Positions 1 to 8,133 of a stretch of DNA of 64,000 nucleotides are shown one piece after another. The stretch lies in contig NZ_VTZS01000001.1 of the NCBI RefSeq assembly GCF_008367235.1, positions 930,001 to 994,000 on the forward strand. Reading direction: 5' to 3'. The translations under genes were made by a program, and so were the position numbers. The notes beneath the pieces are model-generated. The model worked only from the letters and a program-made list of their open reading frames with translations, made no database searches and was not told where the DNA came from. Numbering within the stretch: position 1 is the stretch's first letter; every line of letters starts with the position of its first letter. Origin of the DNA: Pareuzebyella sediminis. GTDB lineage: Bacteria > Bacteroidota > Bacteroidia > Flavobacteriales > Flavobacteriaceae.

Positions 1-655
1 CGTCGGAGGAAGTGTCTTTCAAAAAGTTTTCTATTTCTTCGAGGGTTGGAGGAAGGCCCGTTAAATCTAAACTCAACCGGCGTAATAAAATTTCCCTGTC
101 CGCCCTAGCACTATAACCCTTATTTTTTTCTTCCAATCTGGCGAGAAAGAAGTTATCAATGGGGTTTGAAACAAGTTCTTTAGCGCTTACATCGGGCAGA
201 GCGACCTTCTTTGGTGCAAGAAAAGCCCAGTGATCTTTATATTCGGCACCTTCTTCTACCCATTTTACCAACAGGGCCTTTTCGCGTGCCGAGAGATTAA
301 GGTGAGAAGATGGCTCCGGCATAATGATTTCCGCATCTTTCGTCAGAATACGCCTGATTATTTCGCTATTGGCGGGCTCTTTAGGACGTATGGCATAAAT
401 TCCAGGGGTATTTTTCGATTCGGCATAGGCCAATTCACGAAGGTGTAATTGTAAACCTCCTTTTACCTTTGACTGGTCCGGACCATGGCAAATAAAACAT
501 TTATCCGAAAGAATGGGCTTTACATGTAAATTGAAATCGACCTTTTCAGGTAGGTCTCCATAAGCAACGGCCACATCTTCGGGAAGTTCGATCCCGTTGC
601 AGGAAGCTAATATATACAATCCCAAAAGGACAAGACCTTTCTTCAAATTCCGCAT
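1..655 (-). CDS. Planctomycete-type cytochrome c (PSCyt1/DUF1549) lipoprotein, 3' end outside window
   Basis: This is the N-terminal 218 residues of a larger protein; the coding frame is still open at base 1. It starts with a lipoprotein signal ending LASC. A heme-binding CFICHG (CxxCH) follows near residue 55 in a context typical of the planctomycete cytochrome C domain. After that comes sequence typical of the start of DUF1549 (an RLSLDLTGLPPT segment). Full-length family members usually also carry DUF1553 and are exported; their exact substrate is mostly unknown. The gene lies 72 bases downstream of an exported oxidoreductase in the same direction and may supply an electron-transfer or oxidation step for the sugar locus. 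The ATG at 655 was chosen because it gives an intact lipoprotein signal. The family call is good; the function is inferred. Confidence 0.8.
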   Translation of the reverse strand, partial: MRNLKKGLVLLGLYILASCNGIELPEDVAVAYGDLPEKVDFNLHVKPILSDKCFICHGPDQSKVKGGLQLHLRELAYAESKNTPGIYAIRPKEPANSEIIRRILTKDAEIIMPEPSSHLNLSAREKALLVKWVEEGAEYKDHWAFLAPKKVALPDVSAKELVSNPIDNFFLARLEEKNKGYSARADREILLRRLSLDLTGLPPTLEEIENFLKDTSSD

Positions 656-727
656 AGCATCATCAAGTGATTCAATATTATCATGGTCAAAGCCGTTCTC
701 CGTATATCTGTGACTCACAAAAGTAAC

Positions 728-2050
728 TTAGGCGTACTTTCTGTTTTCCCTGCTTCGCATCTTATTGGCTTCTTTATCCCTTTTAAATCTTTCCTTCACA
801 GGATCCCATTCCAATGTTCGTCCCAGCTGGTATGCAATATTACAAATATTACCGACAGACGCAGAGCGGTGGCCAATTTCAACGTCACAAAGGGGCTGAG
901 TTCTTGTCTTTATGGCATCAAGCCAGTTTTGATAATGATTTCCCCTTGACTTCAATTGCGTAGCATCACCTACATTAGCGGTAAGAATGTTCGGTGGATC
1001 GGTTTCGAGATAACTTCTGCTAATATCAAGGTTTCCTTTAGACCCTATAAAACGAACTCCCCATTTTCGACCGAAATCTTCATGTACCATTTCGATACCA
1101 TTGTCATAGATCATTCGCATGCCCCTAACTGCACTTCGGTCTTTTGGTGGAATGAACCTTACGGGTCCGGAACGATCTTTTCCCAATCCCCACTGGGCAA
1201 TATCGAACATATGCGCGCCCCAATCCGTAAGTATGCCACCGCCCGTTTCGCGAAACAGACGCCAATCGGGAAAAAATGTGGTACTTACAGAAGGTGCGAG
1301 CCGTTCGTTATAGGGCAGCATCGGTGCGGGACCGCACCATTCGTTCCAGTCAATTTCTTCCGGGGTAGGTTGAGTCTGCAAATTAAAAGGTACGGCCGGG
1401 TCTCCGACGTTTACGAGTACCTTTTTTATTTCGCCAAGATACCCCTCTCGAACCAGTTGAGTGGCTTTCTGAAAAGTCTCCCATGAGCGTTGCATACTAC
1501 CGGTTTGAAGTATTTTTCCCGTCTTTTTCACCGTTTTAACCAAGTCGATACCCTCCCGTATTTTATGGGTCAATGGTTTTTCGCAATAGATATCCTTTCC
1601 TGCTTTCAAAGCTTCAATGGCCTGAATTGCATGCCAATGGTCGGGAGTAGCTATTATTACCGCATCTACATCTCCTCTCTCCAAAATTTCGGTATAGTTC
1701 CCTGTGGTAGTTATGCCCTTATACGCGCTCAGGTTACATTTTTCAGCGTACAGTCTTGATACGTGGCTTTTGAACCATTCATTTTTGGTGGTCCACACAT
1801 CAGAACCTATAACAATTTGGGCATCTTTGGTATGTTCAAGGAAAGACCTTGCCAACCCCCCGGCCTGCTTGCCCAATCCTATAAAGCCTAGATTTATTCT
1901 ATCGTTTGGGGACACAAACCCTCGGCCCATTACATGGCGGGGTATAATCGAAATTGCACCCACGGCCATAGCAGATCTTGTAATAAAGGCTCGGCGGGAT
2001 TTTTGAAAATTATGAACTTCCTTTTTGGAATAGTTTTTATCCTTTTTCAT
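728..2050 (-). CDS. Exported Gfo/Idh/MocA-family oxidoreductase
   Basis: This 440-residue NAD(P)-dependent oxidoreductase-family protein has a twin-arginine signal (RRAF at residues 19-22, followed by a hydrophobic stretch). A Rossmann-fold start (INLGFIGLGKQAGG) follows, then TPDHWH and the CEKPL motif that carries the family's catalytic lysine. The C-terminal substrate domain includes GGGILTDWGAHMFD. Family members oxidise or reduce hydroxyls of sugars, inositols or their 3-keto derivatives. The Tat signal implies folding with bound cofactor before export. It is the penultimate minus-strand gene of the locus, 72 bases before the cytochrome-like gene and 241 bases after the BASS transporter, so it may have its own promoter. 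The substrate cannot be read from the sequence. Confidence 0.87.
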   Translation of the reverse strand: MKKDKNYSKKEVHNFQKSRRAFITRSAMAVGAISIIPRHVMGRGFVSPNDRINLGFIGLGKQAGGLARSFLEHTKDAQIVIGSDVWTTKNEWFKSHVSRLYAEKCNLSAYKGITTTGNYTEILERGDVDAVIIATPDHWHAIQAIEALKAGKDIYCEKPLTHKIREGIDLVKTVKKTGKILQTGSMQRSWETFQKATQLVREGYLGEIKKVLVNVGDPAVPFNLQTQPTPEEIDWNEWCGPAPMLPYNERLAPSVSTTFFPDWRLFRETGGGILTDWGAHMFDIAQWGLGKDRSGPVRFIPPKDRSAVRGMRMIYDNGIEMVHEDFGRKWGVRFIGSKGNLDISRSYLETDPPNILTANVGDATQLKSRGNHYQNWLDAIKTRTQPLCDVEIGHRSASVGNICNIAYQLGRTLEWDPVKERFKRDKEANKMRSRENRKYA

Positions 2051-2291
2051 TGCTAAGGGGGTTTGAAATCACTTTTCTAAAATAGTCAATTTGGCACAGT
2101 AATTCTTCCAAGCTATTGAACATTACGTAAATATATTGAATATCGGAGAGTATACCCATGACCATTCGGTGTAATTCTCGGTCTAGAAGTTTACTGTAGG
2201 TATCTTAATTCCCATAAAGGTGCAAGGTACCTTACGCATCCATGCCCGTAATACGCATGTATAAAAAGATTCAAAGACAAGTTTGCGCCTA

Positions 2292-3392
2292 CTAATCGGC
2301 CAAAGCTGCCTGCCCTCTTATTTTCGGTGGTTTCTTATGCCAGTATGAGGCGAGCATGGAGCCCGTGACGTTCATTAAGGGACCAAAAACGGCGGGAGCT
2401 AGACCCATTGTTGCAATTTTTCCGAGCGAATTGGCTATTCCGGATGCCAGACCTCCATTTTGCATTCCGACTTCGATGGCAATCGTACGGGCATCCTGTT
2501 CCGTCATTTTGAACAATCTGGCAAACCAATATCCAAGTAAGTAGCCAAAGATATTGTGGATCAATACCAGCAACATCAAAATACCTCCAATTTCCAAAAG
2601 GCTATCCCTTCCCGCCGCCGTAATAATAGTGATGATTATTCCAATGGCTAACATGGAAACCATAGGCATTGCCTTATCTAGCCATTTCGTCTTAAAAAAC
2701 TTATTGAATAGCAAACCAGCTCCAATGGGTATGATGATCATCTTGGTAATGCTCCACATCATATCAATCACATTTATTTCTATGAATTCACCAGCCAATA
2801 ACTTCATGAGCAATGGGGTTAGAAAGGGAGCTAACAAAGTAGCAATAGAGGTAATAGTTATGGAAAGCGCCAAATTAGCATTGGCCAAATAGGCCATTAC
2901 ATTGGAAGCTACCCCACTTGGGGAACACCCGATCAATACAATTCCCGCGGCAATCTCGGGAGGGAAACTACTTGCCTTTGCCAACGCAAAACCTACCAAC
3001 GGCATAATTAGCAATTGTGCACAAACACCAATAAAGACGCCCCTTGGAGTCTTGAAAACCGAGGCAAAGTCCTTAATGCTCATCGAAGTACCCATGCCAA
3101 ACATTATTATCTGAATAAGGGGTATGATCAAGACAGTCAATTTAATTCCCGCAATCACTGTAAAGAGTTCGGGATAATATAAAGCCGCTGATACGCCGGC
3201 GAAAATCATAATGGTGAAAACCAGACCACTAAGGCTTTTGTAACCACTAAAACCAAAGGCTAAAAGTGCGAAAAAAAGAAGGAAAAGGACACCGGCCTCA
3301 TTTATTTTACCCATAAATATCATACCGAGCAAAACCAGAAACAACAAAGCGGCAAGAGCTAGGGCAACTGAATAAATAGTAATTTTTTTCAA
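2292..3392 (-). CDS. Bile acid:sodium symporter (BASS) family transporter
   Basis: This 366-residue inner-membrane protein consists almost entirely of hydrophobic helices. It carries the BASS family signatures: GCSPSGVASNVMAYLA near residue 155, and EVGMQNGGLASGIA in the second half. Bacterial BASS proteins couple sodium to uptake of organic acids such as bile acids, 2-keto acids and pantoate. Here the neighbours (sugar-acid dehydratases, RraA-like protein) suggest an organic-acid product or intermediate as substrate, which is inference. It follows the DUF4440 gene by 21 bases, so the two are probably co-transcribed. An extra N-terminal hydrophobic stretch of about 70 residues precedes the core fold. 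Its ATG is clear at 3392. Confidence 0.88.
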   Translation of the reverse strand: MKKITIYSVALALAALLFLVLLGMIFMGKINEAGVLFLLFFALLAFGFSGYKSLSGLVFTIMIFAGVSAALYYPELFTVIAGIKLTVLIIPLIQIIMFGMGTSMSIKDFASVFKTPRGVFIGVCAQLLIMPLVGFALAKASSFPPEIAAGIVLIGCSPSGVASNVMAYLANANLALSITITSIATLLAPFLTPLLMKLLAGEFIEINVIDMMWSITKMIIIPIGAGLLFNKFFKTKWLDKAMPMVSMLAIGIIITIITAAGRDSLLEIGGILMLLVLIHNIFGYLLGYWFARLFKMTEQDARTIAIEVGMQNGGLASGIANSLGKIATMGLAPAVFGPLMNVTGSMLASYWHKKPPKIRGQAALAD

Positions 3393-3413
3393 GATGTTTG
3401 AGATTTCAAAAAG

Positions 3414-3845
3414 TTATAACTTATATGCTTGTCGAGCGATAAGCTTCCAATTATCGTGCTGTTTTAAAAAAATAAGCATAGCGCCAATACGTACGTCGAC
3501 CGGTTCGCCCGCATTAATACCCTCGGCTTCAAAAATATGTCGGACAACTGCCGTTTTATCCGAGATACTGATTGTTTGATCTTTTGGGGTAATCGAAATA
3601 AAATCAAAAGGCCCGTTCATTACCGCGTCGATATATGTAATCTTATCTTCAATGGTGCCACTGGAATGACCGTAACTTAACTTTTCGGAAGTCAACTTTT
3701 CAAGAATATCGTTCTTTTTGTTCACCATAGCATCATATAGGACGTCAACGGTATTCTGAATAGTAGTTTCATCCGATTTTGACTGGCCGAAAGAAACCAG
3801 CGTGAAGGATGTAAAAAGGAGCAGTGCGAGAACTTGTTTACTCAT
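3414..3845 (-). CDS. Secreted NTF2-like (DUF4440/SnoaL-type) protein
   Basis: This 143-residue protein has a Sec signal peptide ending near SFGQS, followed by one NTF2-like alpha+beta cone domain. The domain starts with the usual helix (TIQNTVDVLYDAMVNK) and ends with a strand pair (MLIFLKQHDNWKLIARQAYKL). NTF2-like proteins of the DUF4440 class bind or isomerise small molecules; many have no known activity. It lies 43 bases after the RraA-like gene and 21 bases before the BASS transporter, so it is an operon member. Two other proteins of this type occur in the window (at 19733 and 29977), also next to sugar-related genes. The family call is reasonable; the role is unknown. Confidence 0.75.
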   Translation of the reverse strand: MSKQVLALLLFTSFTLVSFGQSKSDETTIQNTVDVLYDAMVNKKNDILEKLTSEKLSYGHSSGTIEDKITYIDAVMNGPFDFISITPKDQTISISDKTAVVRHIFEAEGINAGEPVDVRIGAMLIFLKQHDNWKLIARQAYKL

Positions 3846-3888
3846 AGAATCAATTAATGGTTTAGTCGTTGGTGGTAATTTTCAGATA

Positions 3889-4845
3889 TTACCATTTTTG
3901 TGTATTAAGATAGTCGTTCAATTCTTTTCGTGTTGTAGGCAGTTTATCATCAGGGTATTTGTTAAGCCAATCCCTGAAATCAGCTCTGATCTCATCCGTC
4001 CACCTCGTATCGATTTGCCCTGGAGTATACTTCTTTTCCCGAAGTCTTTGAAAACCGAACAAATCACGAAGGCCGACCACCTCAGAAGACAGTACTAACC
4101 TTTCGACCAGATGGGCCGGAATAAAAATAACACCGTGGGGATTTGCCAAAACCACATCCCCGGGCAAAACAATAGCTCTTCCTATTCGAATGGGCATATT
4201 GATACTTGTAAGCATTTGTTCTTGAAGGTAAGACGGGTCTGCCCCTCGGTACCAGGCATGAAAACCTTTGATATCGAGCAGTCCGGCCACATCGCGAACA
4301 CCTCCGTCGAATATAACGCCATTTTTTGAATTGGCATAAATTGCATTCCCCAGATTAGAGCCAATTAAAGTTCCGTCGATGATGCGACCATAACCATCGG
4401 CCACATACACATCGCCCGATTTCAGAATTTCTATGGGCCAAGAATTACTGCCCCCAATGGTGTCACGGTTCTCCTCACCGCCCTTCTGTTTGATCAACTC
4501 TTTAAAATCAGGTCGGAGCGGCATGTATTGTGCGGTTAGCACTCTTCCCGTCATTATTCCACCGGAATGAAGCATTTCCCAATCGCCATCGTATTGATTG
4601 TGATATCCCCTACCCCGTAAATACCCCCAAGCTTCTTCAATTTGAATATTCTTTAGACGCTCGAGCAAGGCATCCGAAACTTTGGGTCTCCCGTCCTCAA
4701 AACGTTCTCCTTTCCATTCGGAAGTCAATTGTTTTATGTACTCTGGTGTCGCAGCAACCCCCTGCGCCGTTAGTGATACTACTGCGAAAAAGCAAAGAAG
4801 GCCGGTTAATATTCTTTTTTTCGATAGTACGGTTTTGGTATTCAT
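3889..4845 (-). CDS. Exported RraA-like (dimethylmenaquinone methyltransferase-fold) protein
   Basis: The 318-residue product has a signal peptide (hydrophobic run ending SLTAQG) and then an RraA/HMG-aldolase fold. Family motifs are visible: GVIFDGGVRDVAG and GDVVLANPHGVIFIP. Enzymes of this fold include 4-hydroxy-4-methyl-2-oxoglutarate/oxaloacetate aldolases, and relatives sit in sugar-acid pathways. RNase E inhibition is the other family role, but export makes that unlikely here. An upstream in-frame start at 4938 exists, but the ATG at 4845 places the signal peptide at the N-terminus and was preferred. A C-terminal extension after the fold is not recognised. The gene lies 157 bases downstream of an enolase-superfamily gene, and that gap contains a strong hairpin. 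Confidence 0.82.
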   Translation of the reverse strand: MNTKTVLSKKRILTGLLCFFAVVSLTAQGVAATPEYIKQLTSEWKGERFEDGRPKVSDALLERLKNIQIEEAWGYLRGRGYHNQYDGDWEMLHSGGIMTGRVLTAQYMPLRPDFKELIKQKGGEENRDTIGGSNSWPIEILKSGDVYVADGYGRIIDGTLIGSNLGNAIYANSKNGVIFDGGVRDVAGLLDIKGFHAWYRGADPSYLQEQMLTSINMPIRIGRAIVLPGDVVLANPHGVIFIPAHLVERLVLSSEVVGLRDLFGFQRLREKKYTPGQIDTRWTDEIRADFRDWLNKYPDDKLPTTRKELNDYLNTQKW

Positions 4846-4903
4846 AGGGTCATGATATTTAAGATTGAACAATGTAACGAATTTCTGTTGTGTTGCCAAA
4901 ATA

Positions 4904-4939
4904 GTTGAACTCCCTAAAGTTTTGCCTAGGGAGTTCAAC
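4904..4939 (-). other. Intercistronic hairpin with a 12-bp perfect stem
   Basis: GTTGAACTCCCT at 4904-4915 pairs perfectly with AGGGAGTTCAAC at 4928-4939, leaving a 12-base loop. It lies between the enolase-superfamily gene and the RraA-like gene. On the minus strand only a weak T-rich stretch follows, so it may be a leaky terminator or an mRNA-processing or stability element. No T-run follows directly on the plus strand. Confidence 0.6.
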
Positions 4940-5002
4940 CGAAACTAACTAACTCAACCAACTCTTTTTTTTTGATTTTTATAAAAATCGATTTCTTGAA
5001 TA

Positions 5003-6502
5003 CTAACTATAGGTCCTATCGTGTGAACGAAGTTCGTTCCATTGATCCGTCGGTGCGAAATAACTCTTATCACGTGGGTCAATATGCTTTTTGAGAACCT
5101 CTTCATTAAGTTCGATTCCAAGTCCTGGTGCGGTCAAAGGCACCGTTGCGAACCCTTTGTCGATCATCTTGAAGCCTCCGACCGTTTTGACCAAATCTTC
5201 CCACCAAGGTAAATCTACCGAGTGGTGCTCTAGTGCCAAAAAGTTTTGTGAAGCCGCCGCACAATGCACGTTAGCCATGAAGGAGACCGGCGTACCTGCT
5301 TGGTGCATGGCCATGGCAACGCCATATTCTTCAGCATAATCGGCAATCCTTTTGGTTTCCAGCAAACCGCCTGAGGAGGCTAAGTCTGGATGAACGATAT
5401 CGACGGCCCTTGCTTGAATCAAAGGTTTGAAATCACGCAATAGGTAAATATCCTCGCCTGTAGTAGTAGGCGTTTCAATGGCCTCGGTAATGGTTCGCCA
5501 TTGCTCGGTATATTGCCAGGGTACCATATCTTCGAACCAAGCCAATCTATACTTTTCCAAAGCTTTCGCCATGCGAATATTATTATTGAGATCAAAATGG
5601 CCATAGTGGTCGGTAGATATTGGTATTTCGTAGCCGACCATATTGCGAACGTCCTCGACTACCTGTTGTAATACTTCCAACCCTTTCTCGGTAATTTGAA
5701 TTTGGGTAAAGGGGTGCATGGTATTTCCATAGGACATGAAATTTCGACGATCTCCCCATTGATTCAGGTTTCCCTTGGAATCTTCCCAGAACTTGCCGTT
5801 TACGACCGTATCTTTTTTTCCTTTTAGCTCTCCGATGGATACATCCATTTTCAGCCAGGTATATCCCTGTTCGTTGACCCTGAAATTAATTAAACGTTGT
5901 TGCTCCTCTGGCGAACTAGCTTCTGGAGTATCGGCATATAGCCTGACCTTGTCTCGGTATCTTCCACCTAACAATTGCCAAGCGGGTACGTTATAGGCCT
6001 TACCGCAAAGATCCCAAAGTGCCATTTCGACAGCGCAGACACCTCCCGCTTGTCGTGCAGGACCCCCAAATTGCTTGATGCTCTTAAAAATCTTCTCCAC
6101 ATTGCAGGGGTTTTCCCCTAAAATTCGACTTTTCAACATTAGTGCATATCGAACATCGGCGGCGTCACGTACCTCTCCCAGTCCATGAATGCCCTGATTG
6201 GTTTCTATCTTAATGATAGGAGTGCCTCCCATGACATTGGTGAGCACATACCGCATATCCGTAATTTTCAATTCGGAAGGAGCCGATGCCCGCTTCACTT
6301 TCGAAGTCGTTTCGGCTACCGTATCTTCGAAGGAATATCCCATGAAACTGGATAGTGCAATACCGCCTAAGGCCGTCTTTTTTAAGAAATTTCTACGATC
6401 GTCCCCGGTTTTGGGGTTATCGATTTCGGCCTGTCGCGAAGCCTTGTAAGCCCTTTCTTCTTTTTTGTTTTGTTCGATAAGCTGCTTTAAGATGTTCTTC
6501 AT
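5003..6502 (-). CDS. Exported enolase-superfamily (mandelate racemase/muconate lactonizing) enzyme
   Basis: The 499-residue protein carries a twin-arginine motif (RRNFLKKTALGG, arginines at residues 36-37). An enolase-superfamily N-terminal domain and TIM barrel follow. Metal-binding and catalytic segments are visible in order: WLKMDVS (KxD at the KxK position), STDHYGHFD, WFEDMVPW, TTGEDIY and MHQAGTPVSFMANVH (likely the general acid/base histidine). This pattern fits the mandelate racemase subgroup, which includes galactonate, altronate and mannonate dehydratases and cycloisomerases. The exact sugar acid is not resolved. An export signal is odd for a family that is usually cytoplasmic. It is 82 bases downstream of susD, so its product probably acts on the imported or captured ligand. 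Confidence 0.85.
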   Translation of the reverse strand: MKNILKQLIEQNKKEERAYKASRQAEIDNPKTGDDRRNFLKKTALGGIALSSFMGYSFEDTVAETTSKVKRASAPSELKITDMRYVLTNVMGGTPIIKIETNQGIHGLGEVRDAADVRYALMLKSRILGENPCNVEKIFKSIKQFGGPARQAGGVCAVEMALWDLCGKAYNVPAWQLLGGRYRDKVRLYADTPEASSPEEQQRLINFRVNEQGYTWLKMDVSIGELKGKKDTVVNGKFWEDSKGNLNQWGDRRNFMSYGNTMHPFTQIQITEKGLEVLQQVVEDVRNMVGYEIPISTDHYGHFDLNNNIRMAKALEKYRLAWFEDMVPWQYTEQWRTITEAIETPTTTGEDIYLLRDFKPLIQARAVDIVHPDLASSGGLLETKRIADYAEEYGVAMAMHQAGTPVSFMANVHCAAASQNFLALEHHSVDLPWWEDLVKTVGGFKMIDKGFATVPLTAPGLGIELNEEVLKKHIDPRDKSYFAPTDQWNELRSHDRTYS

Positions 6503-6584
6503 ATTTACTTATTAATGCAGTTTTTAATTGGGTTCATGTACCTGAAAATACCAATTTTATTGCAGGTCTCTACTTTTATCCCGT

Positions 6585-8123
6585 TTACTGGTCCCACCAA
6601 ATTCTTGTTTCCAAATTATCAGGCCCTTGTCTTGCAACGGCTTCCTGTAAATTGGACGAATTGACGGTCTTTTCGGAATCAGGATAGGTCAAACGGCGTA
6701 TGAACGGTTCGTTTTGCAGTTCACTACCGGGGTAAGTGTTTGGAGCCACTACCGGAAAACCCGTTCTTCTAAAATTAGCCCAACTCTCCGAGCCATTCAA
6801 AAAAGTGGATATCCAGTATTGGTTGTTGATTTGTTCAATTTCCATTCCCGAAGTCAATTCATGTGTGGATAAATAGTCCTGAATATCGGCTTCAGCAATC
6901 GTTGTATTACCCGGCCAGTCTGCAAATTGCTCCATATTGGCACGTATGGCTTCTTGGTACAGTGCATTGGCATCTCCGCTAGCCCATCCACGTACAACGG
7001 CCTCGGCATAAAGTAAGAGGGTTTGGGAGTACGTTACGAAAAAACTTGGTGCTTCTGGACTACCTAATCTTGATCTATCGAGTTGACTATAGGCAAAAAG
7101 GCTCGCCACGCCATCATTCTCAACTGCAGGGGATATAGTCGTATTGTCATACCCTTGAGGCATACCGATCTGGATGTCAGGATCGCGATTAGCGTTATCT
7201 TCGATTTGATCTCCACCTGATTCGGCACCCACGTACCTGACCGCTATGGCAGGTAACCTTGGATCATCATTGGCCTGAAGAAAATCGACAAATTCTTCAT
7301 CCAAGTAATAAAAAGGTGCTTGTCCGCCATTGAGGTTCGTTCCCAACTCGTTTCTGAAACTGGCATCATGACGTAATAAGGCGTTATCTTCATTGGAGGT
7401 CATTACTCCTCCACCGATAGCCTTGGCCGCATATTCCTGGGCCTTTGCCGGGTCTACCTTTACCAGTCTCATGGCTGCTCGCAACATCAAGGAGTAACCC
7501 AATCTTTTCCAAGCCGAAATATTATCCCCAATACCAGCTCCTGCATACATAATCTCTTGGTCTACGGCATCATTGGCAGGGTTCAGGGCGGCGGATGCTT
7601 CTTCCAATTCGTTTAACAAATCGTTATATATATCGGCCTGAGGAGTATATTCGGGAAACGGTATATCTTCTAAAAAACCTTTTCCCGCCTCGAAATAAGG
7701 GACGTCACCATAGGTATCCGTCACCTTTAAAAATTCGTGCACACGCCATATCCGCAGAATGGAGCGCAAATTGGTCTTCTCGGGATCATCTGCTATAGCT
7801 GCTATACCGTCTACTAAATTCTTGATAGTGGTCTGATATGAACTATTCCAAAGAAACAATGTGGCGGCACGATTATCTTGATTAATATTCGCACCACTAC
7901 CCACCCCTGTAAAGGGAGTAATCATTTGCCTGACTATTGTTACTTCATAGGTCAGGTTGTCGCCATACCCAGGTGCACTGCCTATGATGGCCGTATTGAG
8001 TTGAAAGGTTGGATCTATAGATGTTAACCTTACTGGGTCGGTATTAAGTTCGTCAAATCCATTATCACAGGAGACATTGAATACCAAAAAACTTATCGCT
8101 ATGTATCGTATTATATTTTTCAT
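6585..8123 (-). CDS. SusD/RagB-family outer-membrane nutrient-binding lipoprotein (SusD-like_2 type)
   Basis: The 512-residue surface lipoprotein has a signal ending NVSC, with the lipidated cysteine at about residue 19, followed by DNGFDELNTDP, a typical SusD N-terminus. TDTYGDVPYFEA and repeated TPR-like helices are characteristic of the SusD fold. SusD proteins form the lid over the SusC barrel and capture the ligand at the cell surface. Its start is 10 bases past the susC stop, so the two are translated from one message, the canonical order. With no glycoside hydrolase or lyase in the locus, the ligand is probably small or processed elsewhere. The call is firm; ligand specificity cannot be read. 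Confidence 0.93.
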   Translation of the reverse strand: MKNIIRYIAISFLVFNVSCDNGFDELNTDPVRLTSIDPTFQLNTAIIGSAPGYGDNLTYEVTIVRQMITPFTGVGSGANINQDNRAATLFLWNSSYQTTIKNLVDGIAAIADDPEKTNLRSILRIWRVHEFLKVTDTYGDVPYFEAGKGFLEDIPFPEYTPQADIYNDLLNELEEASAALNPANDAVDQEIMYAGAGIGDNISAWKRLGYSLMLRAAMRLVKVDPAKAQEYAAKAIGGGVMTSNEDNALLRHDASFRNELGTNLNGGQAPFYYLDEEFVDFLQANDDPRLPAIAVRYVGAESGGDQIEDNANRDPDIQIGMPQGYDNTTISPAVENDGVASLFAYSQLDRSRLGSPEAPSFFVTYSQTLLLYAEAVVRGWASGDANALYQEAIRANMEQFADWPGNTTIAEADIQDYLSTHELTSGMEIEQINNQYWISTFLNGSESWANFRRTGFPVVAPNTYPGSELQNEPFIRRLTYPDSEKTVNSSNLQEAVARQGPDNLETRIWWDQ

Positions 8124-8133
8124 ATCGCTTGTC

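Noticed and set aside
956-1486. Plus-strand open frame of 176 residues within the first oxidoreductase gene
   Set aside because: It lies opposite a well-supported oxidoreductase gene and shows no family motif; it is a shadow frame.
4974-4989. GATTTTTATAAAAATC dyad near the end of the enolase-like gene considered as a terminator
   Set aside because: It is A/T only and not followed by T on the minus strand; it was not called.
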